DNA of 64,000 nt from Ochotona curzoniae (taxonomy: Eukaryota; Chordata; Mammalia; Lagomorpha; Ochotonidae), in assembly GCF_017591425.1 (NCBI RefSeq), contig NW_024464918.1, positions 13,204,001 through 13,268,000 of the forward strand, written 5' to 3'. Made by a program: the position numbers and the translations under genes. The notes under the pieces are model-generated. The model was not told the origin of the DNA, made no database searches, and saw nothing but the letters and a program-made list of their open reading frames with translations. Shown piece after piece: positions 52,979 to 63,589 of the stretch (position 1 is the stretch's first letter; each line of letters begins with the position of its first letter).

Positions 52979-53312
52979 TTTATTTTAAAGATTTTTATTT
53001 ATTTATTGGAAAGTCAGTTACACAGAGAGGAGGAGAGACAGAGAGGAAGATACTTTGTCCAATGATTCGCTCCCCATGTGAGCACAACAGTTGATGCTAT
53101 GCCGATCCGAAGCCAGGAGCCAGGAACTTCTTCCATGTATCCCACATGGGTGCAGTGTCTCAAAGCTTTTGGGCCATCCTCAACTGCTTTCCCAGGCCAC
53201 AAGCAAGGAGCTGGATGGGAAGTGGAGCTGCCGGGATTAGAACTGGCTCCCATATGGGAACCCAGCGCATTCAAGGCAAGGACTGTAGCCGCTAGGTCAT
53301 GCCACCAGGCCT
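52979..53312 (-). mobile_element. Lagomorph CSINE with perfect target-site duplication
   Basis: AAAGTCAGTTACACAGAGAG, CCAATGATTCGCTCCCCATG, TATGCCGATCCGAAGCCAGG, GGAGCTGCCGGGATTAGAAC and CCCATATGGGAACCCAGCGC. CATAAAGACATTTT flanks it at 52965-52978 and 53313-53326, 14 of 14 identical. Confidence 0.98.
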
Positions 53313-53326
53313 CATAAAGACATTTT

Positions 53327-54112
53327 AATACAACTGCTTTTAATCCTACTTCTGCTTTACAGATGTGATGCGAGAATAGTAGGTAACAAAGCTGACTACT
53401 TTGAAGGATATCTTGCTGTCCTTTTGACATATCCAATGCAAGAGACATGAGGTAAGCAACGGCTAAAGCAAGAGTTGGGGAAGGTGTGTTTTTCTACCTG
53501 CTTAAGTGCTGGGTTTAGGGCAGGGTCTGATTTCCCAGGTTCAAAAGTACCTCCCCTTTTGCTTTTCACCTGCAAAAGCCAGCTCTTTGTCCTAGCCTTC
53601 CTTGTCCTCACTGCTTTCTGGGGCCTCATCACTTTCTGCAGGTGTGACCTTCAGGAAACCATAAGCTTTATAACTCAACCTACAGGAGTTTAAGTTGGAA
53701 TTTTTTCCTCATTCCTCCCAGGGAATCACTGCTCTCCTAAAAATAAAGGTGTGAAGAGCCCATCCATCTCTCCAAAGCAGAAGCCAAGGTCCCCTCTAAG
53801 GGAGGAATACATAATGAGTCCCTGATTCAACCACAAGGTCCTGGTAGAAATCTAATGAAACAGCTGATCATCCCCTTTAACATCCCACAGGAATGTATCA
53901 ACTTCACTGGATCTCCTTTTGGCTATGTTTCAAGAAGCATAAAAGGAGAAATGACAAACACTTAGTTCAGTGAGAAAAGACACTTGTGGGCAGGTTTGTA
54001 GGAGGTGAACAATACTTGGGCACATCTAGCCTGAGAAAGGGTCCACCTCTCAGTGTCCTAAATTTCTCAATTCATCTCAACACAGATTTTTTTTTAAGTC
54101 ATTACGCTACGT
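53327..54112. other. Unassigned non-coding sequence
   Basis: No repeat family was recognised; open frames are 78 codons or fewer outside the SINE. Confidence 0.45.
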
Positions 54113-54113
54113 T

Positions 54114-54540
54114 TTGGATATGATTTGAATGAGTCCCCCAAAAACTCATGTTCTGGAAGCTTGGCCCCCAATGGTGGTGTTGAGAGGTCACAAGTCCCCA
54201 AAAAGTAGGGCCTAAACAGAGGCAATTATGTTGTGAGGGTGACCTCAGAAGGGATGAATGTAGCCTCTCTGGGACCTCGGTTATTTTAATTCAAAGATGA
54301 GTTATGACTGAGCCTGACTTGCTCTGGCTTCCTCTCTCACCATCTCTTCCCCTTGAATATATTCCCACCATGATGTCATCTGCCATGTTCTGATGCAGCC
54401 GGAGGGCTTTCACAGGATTCCAGAAGATGCTGGAACCATGTGCTGCATCTCCAGAGTTTCAAATTAAAGCAACCTCTCCTCTTCACTTTATTCTCAATCT
54501 CAGGTGTTTTATTACAGCAAGCAATAGATTAGCACATACA
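54114..54540 (+). mobile_element. Solo LTR of the ERVL-MaLR group (MLT1/MST type), nearly full length
   Basis: TTGGATATGATTTGAATGAG, CCCCCAAAAACTCATGTTCT, TGGTGTTGAGAGGTCACAAG, ACCATCTCTTCCCCTTGAAT, CCATGATGTCATCTGCCATG, TCCAGAGTTTCAAATTAAAG and AGGTGTTTTATTACAGCAAG, then CAATAGATTAGCACA, follow MaLR order from end to end. It is about 425 bp, with no internal retroviral sequence. Confidence 0.93.
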
Positions 54541-54759
54541 CATATATACCTAAGGAGTGACTCTCAGGGGGCATACACCAGGTGCCGCAACTGTTTGGAA
54601 TCATAGCTGGTTGACTAGAATGCAGTTTGGGAACTGGGCTCTCTCTCTTCCATACTAATTTTGGGTTTATGGGATTATTGGGGAGATATTCCAAAGAGCT
54701 ATCTAAAGTGAAAAGCAAGCTTAATTCATAACCTACTGTAATCCATAGTCTGATCCTCG

Positions 54760-54772
54760 CCCCCCCCCCCCC
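54760..54772. repeat. Poly-C tract of 13 bases
   Basis: Uninterrupted C run at CTCG-C13-GAG. Confidence 0.95.
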
Positions 54773-55205
54773 GAGAAAAAGATAGGAATTCCCAGATCAA
54801 CGGAAAGGGACAACAGGCTATAGCAAATTAGGTGAAATTTAACTCTTAAGGCCCCCCTCACCAGGTTAGTAGAAGATTCAACAATCTTAGTTGTAATTTT
54901 TAGAGCCTTTTTACATTCTACATTCAGACCCAGATTCTGGGTCTTATTGGGAGGACAGGTAATAGAAGAAGGCCTTTGTGAGTAGCCTCATTGCTGAAAT
55001 CCATAGCCTTTTTTGAGCAGTTATTGCTTTAATCAGCCAAGCCTGGGAGGTATTTTAAGCAACAAGAGATAAAAGGAATGCCCATCTTGAGGTATCAGCA
55101 TCTTCTTCAGCCTGTCTAACCTTAAGGAATATTTCCTTTCTTTTCATGTCTATTTGGAAAGAGTTCCTATAATCTCCCCCTCAGTTAGACTTTAGTTATG
55201 TAATG
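54773..55205. other. Unassigned non-coding sequence
   Basis: Nothing recognised. Confidence 0.45.
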
Positions 55206-55209
55206 TTTG

Positions 55210-55508
55210 CCTTTTAAAGATTTATTCAGTATAATTGAAAGTCAGAGTTACAGAGAGAAAGAGAGAAGCAAAGAGTAGAAAGACAGAGATTTTCCATCCA
55301 AAGGCTCACTCTGTCAACAGCTGGTCTGAAGCTACAACTCAGAAGCTCCCTCATGATCTCCCACGTGGGTGCAGGGACCCAAGGACTTGGTCCATACTCC
55401 TCTGTTTTCCTAGGCCAGTAGCAGAAAGTGGACTTAGAAGTGAAACAGCTGGAACTAGAACCAGTGCCCACATGGGATGTTAATGCCACAGAAGGAGAGA
55501 CCTGCAGG
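55210..55508 (-). mobile_element. Lagomorph C-type SINE, diverged
   Basis: AAAGTCAGAGTTACAGAGAG, CCATCCAAAGGCTCACTCTG, ATCTCCCACGTGGGTGCAGG, GACTTAGAAGTGAAACAGCT and CCAGTGCCCACATGGGATGT. Confidence 0.9.
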
Positions 55509-56580
55509 AGGATTACCCAGCTTCTAGTTATACCATGTTTATTTCTCTTTTCACAGGGTAAAGGTGGGAGGACGAGAGGATTCTATCAACTCATTTTTCT
55601 CATTAAATTAATGCAGTAATCTGAGTGCTCCCCATATGTCATGTTTTTAACTTGGGTAGAAGGCAAGGCCCTGTAAGTGAGCAGGTTCTTACATTCTTAC
55701 AGTGGTGGTTAATTTATGCAGAATCTCCTCTGGCCACCTCGACTCATTCTAATGCCAACCTTGAGTTGGTGCTGAGATCTCTTCCACAATTCTTCAAATT
55801 CAATTCATCAAACACTGATTTGACATTGAATTGGGTAGGTGAAGAAAGGATTAAATCACCCACAACAGAAGAAATGTCAAGAGTCTACCATAACCATCAC
55901 CACTTGGTCTTTCTGGTCTTCCCACAATCCCTTCCCTTCTGCAGGTGCACTGTCACCAGGACTTTCATCTCTCCTGCTCCAGTGGTTAAAGTTTATCTGC
56001 CTTCAGCCAACAGACTATACTCAGCCTAATATAAAACCCCAGGCAGGCAAACAGTATTGTGCTTGTGGCATGCCCCGAAGGCCTTCAGCTTGTTCCAACA
56101 CACTTCCAATCTCATTTTTGTATTGTTACTTGTTTCTGTTTCTTTCCCTTGGAGCTCAAGGAAATTGGCAGGCATTACCGTGTTTTCACTTCTCTTTGCT
56201 GCTCTGAAGAGTGTAACCATAGCAGTTTTCCTCTAATTGCTCCAGTGCCAAAGTCAACAACGGGGTGGAGAAACTGAAGTTGGTCACCCTGCACATGGTG
56301 TCCCAATCTCACAGTGGCAATGGCTTCATCTGCAGAAGATGCAAGCACACCGCTTGCAGATAGCAATGAGCCAGCCAGGGCTAGGACAAGAGGAAATGAT
56401 CCCAAAATACATCATTATTTTCTCTCTGGATAGAAAATACTGGAGACTAGTCTTTATCCCAGAAGTAGACAAAGTGGAGCAATTAAGCCAGTTGGTAGCC
56501 CTAGAGATGGTGTTGGTGAAAATCATTCGGGTCCAAAGAGGCAGCAACATTAACTATTAAAAGCAGGAACTCACGGCTTC
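55509..56580. other. Unassigned 1.1 kb
   Basis: The frames of 107-134 codons at 55625-56029, 55839-56207 and 56237-56560 overlap one another in different frames and have no recognisable domain. No repeat family was recognised. Confidence 0.45.
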
Positions 56581-56582
56581 CA

Positions 56583-56778
56583 GCTTTTGAGCACTCACTG
56601 TGTGGCAGGCATTATCAAGTGTGTTATGTATAATCTCAATTAATACTCAGAACAACCCTGCAAGGTTAGTTCTGTTGGTGTTCCTATTTCAGAGACAGAG
56701 AAGCTGAGGCTCAGAGCACTCTAAGTGGTTTGTCCTGGACTAAAAAGCAGATAAAGACAAACGACTTCTGAGCAAATG
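56583..56778 (-). mobile_element. MIR SINE
   Basis: TTTTGAGCACTCACTGTGTG, GCAGGCATTATCAAGTGTGT, CAGAACAACCCTGCAAGGTT and AGAGAAGCTGAGGCTCAGAG are close to reverse MIR. Confidence 0.95.
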
Positions 56779-57655
56779 AGAATGGGTCTTTGTTATGCCC
56801 ACATCAGCATCATAGGGGCAATTAAGAATTTATCCAAATCATCCCTTCCTTTCCCCATCAAGAAGAGATACCCTCTTGAGCACATCTCAGGCACTAACTC
56901 TTTAGGAGGGTCTCTCTCATCTTTTACACGACAGTTCCACAGAGAAGGTTCCCTGGTCATCGTCATGGAGCCAATGGAAATGGTTCAATGAGCGGGCAGG
57001 AAGCAGCAAGTGGGAGCAGCAAGCTTAACAGAGAGAGATGGAGTAAGAGCACTGCCATGGACAGGTAAATTGGATGGTGCATGTCAGACGTTTCCTGTGG
57101 TCTCCAGTCTCCAGGGGTCTATTTTTTTTTTTATTTAAAACTCAAATGAACAATAGTCTAAAACTCTCCTCTCCACTTAACAGATAATCAGGCTTTCCAG
57201 GATTTTTTTTCTTTGCCTTTTAATATCACTCCCCGAAAAATGCTTACTGCTACTCTGTCCAAACTCTTCCAGCCATTTCTTATTATCCCTAGACACTGGG
57301 ATTTAGCTTATTCTGGTGTGCCTCAAGTTGAGCATTCTAGGGCACTGGAAGCTGGCCTTTCCAAAATGGAGAGCCTCAATGGCCCACCTCTTAGTGTGAC
57401 TCTCAGAGGGTGCAATAGCGCCCCTGCTGGCACTGTCCAAATGTAGAGGCCTCATCTCCCCTCTCACCACCACACACAGCAGTGAATACTGACATTCTTG
57501 CCAAGTGAAAAACAGATTGCTTTTTAATTTGCATTTCAAAAGAGTTATTTTGCATTGCAAAACATAATAAGCTCAAATTCAATGTATAACATCAGTTAGA
57601 GTGTTCTATATGGTGACAGTGTTTAGGACGGTCAGGAAGTAGAGCACAGAGGTGT
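56779..57655. other. Unassigned non-coding sequence
   Basis: No repeat family was recognised. A T9-10 run lies near 57122-57131. Confidence 0.45.
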
Positions 57656-57659
57656 TCTA

Positions 57660-57830
57660 TGAAGTACTAAGTACCAGACAGGCTGATTACTATTTTCTGT
57701 GCTTTAAGTACCTTCCAGTGAAGCAGCTACTGTCACTGCCTGATTTATAGAGGAGCATAGAGAGAAAATAGCATATCCCAGGACTTGTGGCTCATCAGGA
57801 ATAGCAAGGACTGTGCCACTGTTACAATGG
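57660..57830 (-). mobile_element. Degraded MIR SINE
   Basis: AGTACTAAGTACCAGACAGG, CTGATTTATAGAGGAGCATA and CCCAGGACTTGTGGCTCATC, then AGGAATAGCAAGGAC, keep the reverse MIR order with many changes. Confidence 0.55.
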
Positions 57831-58206
57831 CAGAGCATCAACAGGACCCATTTGGTAGCATCCCAGGCTTCCATCTGTAATTCACCTTGGCAATGGTGTA
57901 AGGCATGAGTTACTCATCTTTAAGAAGTTAGAAACAAGCCTGGTTGCTGCGAAGGCCAAATGGAAAGAGAAAGAGAGAAGAATAAAGGGTGAAAGTCAAG
58001 GAAATGAGAGAAAGAGATGAGAGGGAAGAAGAGGAAGGCAGAAGAAAGACTTTAGGTTAACAGTGACATGAGCTATACAACTATCTGGCATCCTGATTAT
58101 TCCTACCAAACATACATCTTTAGAATTACTGCATTCTGGGAAAATCCACTGATTAAAGCTATAGAACCTAACCTGGTCACTTTCCATTTCTGGTCAGTGT
58201 TTCTAT
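57831..58206. other. Unassigned sequence with a purine-rich stretch
   Basis: 57960-58050 is mostly A and G (GAAAGAGAAAGAGAGAAGAA and similar). Confidence 0.5.
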
Positions 58207-58220
58207 AAAAACAACACAGA

Positions 58221-58557
58221 GGGCCCAGCACGGTGGCGCAAGTGGTTAAAGGTCCTCGCCTCGCACGCCCGGGATCCCATATGGGCGCCAGTTCTAATCC
58301 CGGCAGCCCCGCTTCCCTTCCAGCTCCCTGCCTGTGGCCTGGGAAAGCAGCAGAGGACAGCCCAAAGCTTTGGGACCCTGCACCCGCGTGGGAGACCCGG
58401 AAGAGGCTCCTGGCTTCAGATCGGCATAGTATCTGCCCGTTGCGCTCACTTGGGGAATGAATCATCGGACAGAAGATCTTCCTCTCTGTCTCTCCTCTCT
58501 GTATATCCGCCTTTCCAATGAAAAAAATAATAATAAAAATAAATCTTTAAAAAAAAA
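58221..58557 (+). mobile_element. Young lagomorph (pika-like) CSINE with perfect target-site duplication
   Basis: It is near-consensus: GGGCCCAGCACGGTGGCGCA, CTCGCACGCCCGGGATCCCA, GGCGCCAGTTCTAATCCCGG, CACCCGCGTGGGAGACCCGG and TATCCGCCTTTCCAATGAAA. AAAAACAACACAGA is at 58207-58220 and 58558-58571. The high CpG content and intact duplication suggest a recent insertion. Confidence 0.98.
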
Positions 58558-58571
58558 AAAAACAACACAGA

Positions 58572-59029
58572 GCTAAAAGATGTATTCATTTGGGGACAAT
58601 GTGAAGTCCCAGTTTAATTCACCCCTTCACCTATCTGTATCACCTGCCCAGGACCTGGAGAGCTGGAAGCTACCTGCAAATCCTATTTGACCCTGTGGTG
58701 GCTCAGGATCACAGCCCTACACACAGTGAGTTACAAAACTGAAGTCTTTGGTATCCTTTAAAACTTAAGTTTGGGTAGATTTTGTGTTGTGCAACAAGAA
58801 GTGGAATTCCTCTCAGAGAAAACGTCCACAGGTTACCAGCGTTGTGAAACCCAGCAAGCAGTCCTGCACTGCTCTCTTCAGACACGGCCAGTCTTAAATT
58901 CAGATGGAGAAGGTGACCATTGTTTTATTTCTTTAAGAGCAGTAGGAAGACATTCCTTGTGCCCTCCTCCATAATTCTCACTCTTCTGCAACTTTTGTGA
59001 ACAAAGCTTAACTTGCTCCCCCAAGTGGT
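58572..59029. other. Unassigned non-coding sequence
   Basis: Nothing recognised. Confidence 0.45.
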
Positions 59030-59044
59030 TAATTCCTTTGGACT

Positions 59045-59373
59045 GGGTCCAGTGGCATGGCCTAGCAACTAAAGTCCTCGCCTTGAACATACCAGGATCC
59101 CATATAGGTGCCAGTTCTAATCCCAGCTGCTCCACTTCCCATCAAGCTCCCTGCTTGTGGCCTGGGAAAGCAGTCGAGAACGGCCCAAAGCTTTGGATCC
59201 TGCACCCGCGTGGGAGACTTGGAGGAGGTACCTGGCTCCTGGCTTTGGATCGGCACAGCACCGGCTGTTGCGCTCACTTGGGGAATGAATTATTGGACGG
59301 AAGATCTTCCTCTCTATCTCTCCGCCTCTGTATATCTGACTTTGTAATAAAAATAAATAAATCTTAAAAAAAT
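59045..59373 (+). mobile_element. Lagomorph CSINE with target-site duplication
   Basis: GGGTCCAGTGGCATGGCCTA, GAACATACCAGGATCCCATA, CACCCGCGTGGGAGACTTGG, GCTTTGGATCGGCACAGCAC and TTGTAATAAAAATAAATAAA. AATTCCTTTGGACT (59031-59044) and AATTCCTTAGGACT (59374-59387) differ at one position. Confidence 0.98.
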
Positions 59374-59396
59374 AATTCCTTAGGACTGGACTCTGA

Positions 59397-59411
59397 CACA
59401 CACACACACAC
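59397..59411. repeat. (CA)n microsatellite
   Basis: Seven CA units followed by CCC and a T10 run. Confidence 0.9.
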
Positions 59412-59810
59412 CCTTTTTTTTTTCATTTCTTTTTATGACACAGTTTCATAGGCTCCTCCCCATGTTGGATTCCTCCACATTGTTGCAGTAGTACAGTTCA
59501 TATCCAGTCTGACCCCTTTTTGAAGCTGACTTTGAAGATGCAAACCTAGTGGGGGAGATAATCCATTAAGTCTCTTGGCTGTAATGTCAGTGACCAGCAC
59601 ACTGTTGGCTTTAATTATCCACTCTGTAATCTGAGAAAAAACACCTTGCCTCCTTATGCCTGTGTCTCTTCAGCTGATGGTGGAAGAAAGATTGACCATT
59701 GCAGTCACATTTAGGGCACACCTGGCACAAAGTCCACTGTGACTCACTGGAAGATGGGTGATACAGTGAGACTCAAAGAGGCAGCAAAGAATGGAAGGAG
59801 ATGTGTTCTT
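59412..59810. other. Unassigned non-coding sequence
   Basis: Nothing recognised. Confidence 0.45.
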
Positions 59811-60090
59811 TTTAAGATTTCTGTTTTGTTTTTATTTGAATGGGAGAAACAGCACACATACCTCCAGCAGCTGGTTTACTTCGTTAATGGCTTCAATGGC
59901 CAAGGCTAGTACAGACTGAATCCAAGAGCCAAGAATTGTATCTTGGTCTCCCACATCAGTGTCAGAAGCCCAAGTATTTAAACCATCATCTGCTACTTTC
60001 TATGTATAGTAACAGGAAGCTGGATTAGAAGCAGAGTAGCCTAGACTCTTACTAGCAACTTAATCTGCCGAACCACAACACCTGCCCTAG
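59811..60090 (-). mobile_element. Old lagomorph C-type SINE
   Basis: TGTTTTTATTTGAATGGGAG, GCAGCTGGTTTACTTCGTTA, TTGGTCTCCCACATCAGTGT, AGGAAGCTGGATTAGAAGCA and CGAACCACAACACCTGCCCT. Confidence 0.9.
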
Positions 60091-60325
60091 AAGGAGTTAT
60101 TACTGACCAAGTCAGAAAAAAATGAGAGAAAAAGGACCACTCAGCTCCTGGAAGGGGAAAGGAGTGCTTACAGGAAAGAAGACTTAATTCACCATCTGGG
60201 CTATCTTATTAAAAAACTGTTCCTAGTGATCATATGGCAAATAGAATGAACCTAGTGTGACTTAGCTTATCCTTTGAAGTCATCCTTTTTGAATCCTCCT
60301 AAGCTGTCAGTTAAGTGGGTCTGCC
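60091..60325. other. Unassigned non-coding sequence
   Basis: Nothing recognised. Confidence 0.4.
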
Positions 60326-60329
60326 TAAA

Positions 60330-60492
60330 TAGCCTTCTGGCCTTGACCAATGAAGAAACTGAGGCTCCGAGAACTAAGGCTATATGCCCTAAAATCACAT
60401 GGCAATAATACCACAAAGCCATGACTCAAATCATGTCTGACCCCAGAGCCCAAGCAGCAAGCTCAGTACCACATCAGGCACCTGCTTCCTCC
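60330..60492 (-). mobile_element. MIR SINE, partial
   Basis: ATGAAGAAACTGAGGCTCCG, AGAACTAAGGCTATATGCCC and ATGACTCAAATCATGTCTGA, then CCCCAGAGCCC, match reverse MIR. Confidence 0.88.
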
Positions 60493-60865
60493 TTGACCCA
60501 GCAGGAAGGGGTGCGGTACACTCAGCTACTCTAGAATCCAGGAATCATGACCCTATAGTGAACAGACAACAGTGGCAGGGCTAGATGTGAAGCGCTGCTA
60601 TCTGCTTCATTTCATCAGGCTGCTAGTAGCTGAGCACAGGAAATTAAAAGCAACTCGTAGATCACAGAGCATGGTATTAAGTGATCTCAGACAGCATCTA
60701 TACCCCGTGTTCCTGCCACTTCTCATTGTGCAAGAACATGGCTTTTAGCAGTGGGTTACTGAGCTGGTGCAGGGAGCTCCTGGGCTGCCCTAGTCAAGCA
60801 AGGAGTCCCTAACCTCAGAGGACTTGGAGTCTGAGCAGGCAGCACTATATATAACAAAGGTGGAA
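60493..60865. other. Unassigned non-coding sequence
   Basis: Nothing recognised. Confidence 0.4.
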
Positions 60866-60924
60866 TTGTGCGTGTGCATATATAAGTGCATGCATGTGAG
60901 TGTATACATGTGCATGCATGTGTG
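60866..60924. repeat. Alternating purine-pyrimidine tract
   Basis: TG, CA and TA steps dominate (TTGTGCGTGTGCATATATAA, AGTGCATGCATGTGAGTGTA, TACATGTGCATGCATGTGTG). TGCATGCATG occurs twice, near 60888 and 60911. Confidence 0.8.
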
Positions 60925-61095
60925 GAAGGAAACATGGGAAATAATGATAACTTCTGAAAGGCAAATCAGGATCAGAGGCAATGGGAAACTCAGCTTTTCT
61001 CTTTCCACCATTCTGCATGTCAGAATTTTTATCCTGAGCTTTTTATTTATCCTGTTATTTATTTTTGCAAGTAATACAAATTCTATTTGTAAAAT

Positions 61096-61312
61096 ATTTA
61101 TTTGTTTATTTGCAAGGCAAAGTTATATAGAGAGGAGGAGAGAGAGAGAAAGAGATTTTCCATCCACTGGTTCATACTACCAATGGCCACAAGGAAAGTG
61201 CCTTAATGGGGAGCTGGAACAGAAGCAGAGCAGCCAGGTCTCACTGGTGCTCATATGGAATGTTCATGTTGCAAACAGAGGCTTAACACACTGCACCATA
61301 ACACTGCCCCAA
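61096..61312 (-). mobile_element. Lagomorph C-type SINE with an internal deletion
   Basis: TTATATAGAGAGGAGGAGAG, CATCCACTGGTTCATACTAC, AATGGGGAGCTGGAACAGAA, GTGCTCATATGGAATGTTCA and CACCATAACACTGCCCC. The central third of the element is missing. It supplies the C-terminal part of a 171-codon frame at 60824-61339, which is therefore not a gene. Confidence 0.88.
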
Positions 61313-61402
61313 ATAATAAATATTTTACAGACAAAATAAAATAAGGGTTCACAGAGAAGACAATCATCTAACCCAGAGAGGGGAGTTAGAAAACATTCCT
61401 TC

Positions 61403-61703
61403 CTTTTTAAAAGATGTATTTATTTATCTAAAAGTCAGAATTACATGGAGACGGTAAGAGAGAGATTCCACCTGCTAGTTCATTTCTCAGGTGGCCATTG
61501 TGGCATCAGGGTTGAGCTTCATCCAGGTCTCCCACCTAGGTGGCAGGGACACAAACACTTAGCCTATCTGATGCTGCTTTTTACACACCATTTGCAAGAA
61601 GCTACATGAGTAAAGCAGCAGTCAGAACTTGAATCAGTGCCCATATGGGATACCAGCACTACAGGTGGTGACTTAACCCTCTTCACCACAGCACCAGCTC
61701 TAA
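61403..61703 (-). mobile_element. Lagomorph C-type SINE
   Basis: ATTTATTTATCTAAAAGTCA, GCTAGTTCATTTCTCAGGTG, CCAGGTCTCCCACCTAGGTG, TCAGTGCCCATATGGGATAC and CTTCACCACAGCACCAGCTC. It lies 90 bp from the preceding SINE in the same orientation. Confidence 0.93.
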
Positions 61704-62358
61704 CAAAATATTTCTTTCAAGTGATGTCCTTAAGCTGAGTCCTACAGAGCAGAAATGTATTAATTGGAGAGGAATAAAGTGGAAAGAATTCCAGGTTGGG
61801 AACAGAGCTCAAACACAGCAGTGGAAGAATGAGGGTGCCAGGGAAATAGCTTGGTGTAATGGAAACAGCTGGTGCTGGAAGACAAGAGAGTGGATTCTAT
61901 CTCACTCCTTCTCCCTCCACTTGCTTGTCACCCAATGCAGCATTACTCAGTTCTCAGGATGGAACTACCAGGAAGTTAATTTCAAAATGGGAGTCATCTC
62001 AACTACTCTACCCTTTTGTGCAGGCAGCCAACAGTGTTGCACAGTTGTCGTGTCCCACAAGCATGAACATTCTCTGCTTCTCTTTGCCTGGCAGCCTGTC
62101 CTCTGTTTTATCAAAAATTAAATCCTTTTTCCTTTGTCAAGTCTCCTCATAGTCTCATGTAGTCCTGAGAGTTGATCAGTTGTGACACCTTTACTCCGTG
62201 CTACCCTAGGCAAGGAGGGTAAGAATGAAACTCAAATTCAGGCCAACAGGTGAGCTGATTACACCCCAGTGATCACCTTAGCCTGGGGTCTTCTAAATGC
62301 TGTTCACTGGAACTAGATGTTCAACTTTCACTTCAGGTCTCTGAGCCACTCAAAATCC
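61704..62358. other. Unassigned non-coding sequence
   Basis: The 97-codon frame at 61859-62152 has no recognisable family. Confidence 0.45.
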
Positions 62359-62359
62359 T

Positions 62360-62590
62360 GATAGGGTCTCAAATGCCTACAATGGCCAGAGCTGGGCCAG
62401 TGCAAAGACAGGAACCCAGAGTCTCTTCTGGGTCTCCCACAGGGGTGCAGAGGTCCAACCACATCTCCCACTGATTTTCCAGGTACATTAGTAGGGAGCT
62501 GGATTGCAAGTGCAGCAGCTGGGAGTCAAACTGGTGCCCATATGGAATGCTGGTGTTGTAGTTGGCAACTTTGCCAGCTGGCCTACCTTA
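62360..62590 (-). mobile_element. Lagomorph C-type SINE lacking its 3' end
   Basis: AAATGCCTACAATGGCCAGA, CTGGGTCTCCCACAGGGGTG, GTAGGGAGCTGGATTGCAAG, CTGGTGCCCATATGGAATGC and TTTGCCAGCTGGCCTAC. The A-tail and C/T-rich 3' part are absent. Confidence 0.9.
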
Positions 62591-62965
62591 TTGGAATTGT
62601 AGCCAGAGTTGATTTCTATTTCAACCAAAGAATCTGAATGAATGCCCCTGTTCTTTGAGGGTTAGACAAAAAAAAAAAAAGGTTGGTGACTTGAAACTTA
62701 AAGTATATATGATGGATAATTCTCATTCCCATCCACCCTTTTGGAGAATCCTGTTACCTCTGATCTTAAGCACTTACATGCAAAGAATTATTTTGGTTTA
62801 TAAATGGTCTCACCATCCTGGGTGGGCTGCCTTTGCCAATGCAGGGAGATGTTACAATGTGCCAGCACTTGGGAAACAATCTGTCTCCTAGGTGGCTGTG
62901 TTAATGAAAACCTGCTGCCTCAAAGTGTTTAGTCGTCCACCGTCGCCCCCTTGAAAACAAAGGAG
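62591..62965. other. Unassigned non-coding sequence
   Basis: An A13 run lies at 62668-62680. Confidence 0.45.
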
Positions 62966-62967
62966 GT

Positions 62968-63188
62968 GGCATACAGACTTTTGGATCAAGCACACCCTGG
63001 GTTCAGACCCCATGTTTGCCACCTTTGATAGTAACATATTGGAAAAGTAACTGAACCTCCCTAAACCTCATCAGCTTCCTCTTTGCAACTGTAATCATAA
63101 TATCCACCCCAGAGGAGTACTGCAAGGACTAAATGAAATGACTCACGTACAATCCTTAATAGAGTATCTGGCTCAAAGAGAATATTTT
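62968..63188 (+). mobile_element. MIR SINE
   Basis: ACACCCTGGGTTCAGACCCC, AAAGTAACTGAACCTCCCTA, AACCTCATCAGCTTCCTCTT, GTACTGCAAGGACTAAATGA and AGAGTATCTGGCTCAAAGAG. Confidence 0.92.
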
Positions 63189-63384
63189 AAAGAGGTTTTC
63201 TTGTTAATGTCATGATTATAACAGTGGTTACTACTCTCATTCTATTTGGGATGACACTGCTTCTCATCCATTCTCCACTGCTTAGAAAGAAACTGCAGCC
63301 TACGCATTCCTTGGTGATTATTTCAATAGAGAGTGAATTTAGATTAATCATTTAATGGGATGTGAGTTGAAAAGATACTCCAAG

Positions 63385-63530
63385 AACTCTCCTCAACTTA
63401 CCATTGAGGAAATCAAGGCCCAGAGAGTAAAGGCTTATCCCTAGCCACACATCAGCTTAGAGAAGGCACTGGCGCTAAATCTAATCTGCCACACCTCTTT
63501 CCAGTGCTCCTCTAGTCACCTCATATTGCC
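63385..63530 (-). mobile_element. MIR SINE, partial
   Basis: TTACCATTGAGGAAATCAAG, GCCCAGAGAGTAAAGGCTTA, TCCCTAGCCACACATCAGCT and GGCACTGGCGCTAAATCTAA keep reverse MIR order. Confidence 0.82.
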
Positions 63531-63589
63531 TCCCATATAACTCAGTTGCTATGTAGATCAAATCAAAACAAAATCAACCTTAAATGCCA

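Noticed and set aside
55625..56560. Cluster of 107-134 codon frames that could be exons
   Set aside because: They overlap in different frames, lack a consistent frame or motif, and no splice structure was evident.
57410..57435. CTCF-like motif (GCGCCCCTGCTGGCA)
   Set aside because: It is one base short of the CTCF core spacing, so the consensus is not met.
60824..61339. 171-codon open frame
   Set aside because: It runs through an alternating TG/CA tract and then an inverted CSINE; no domain.
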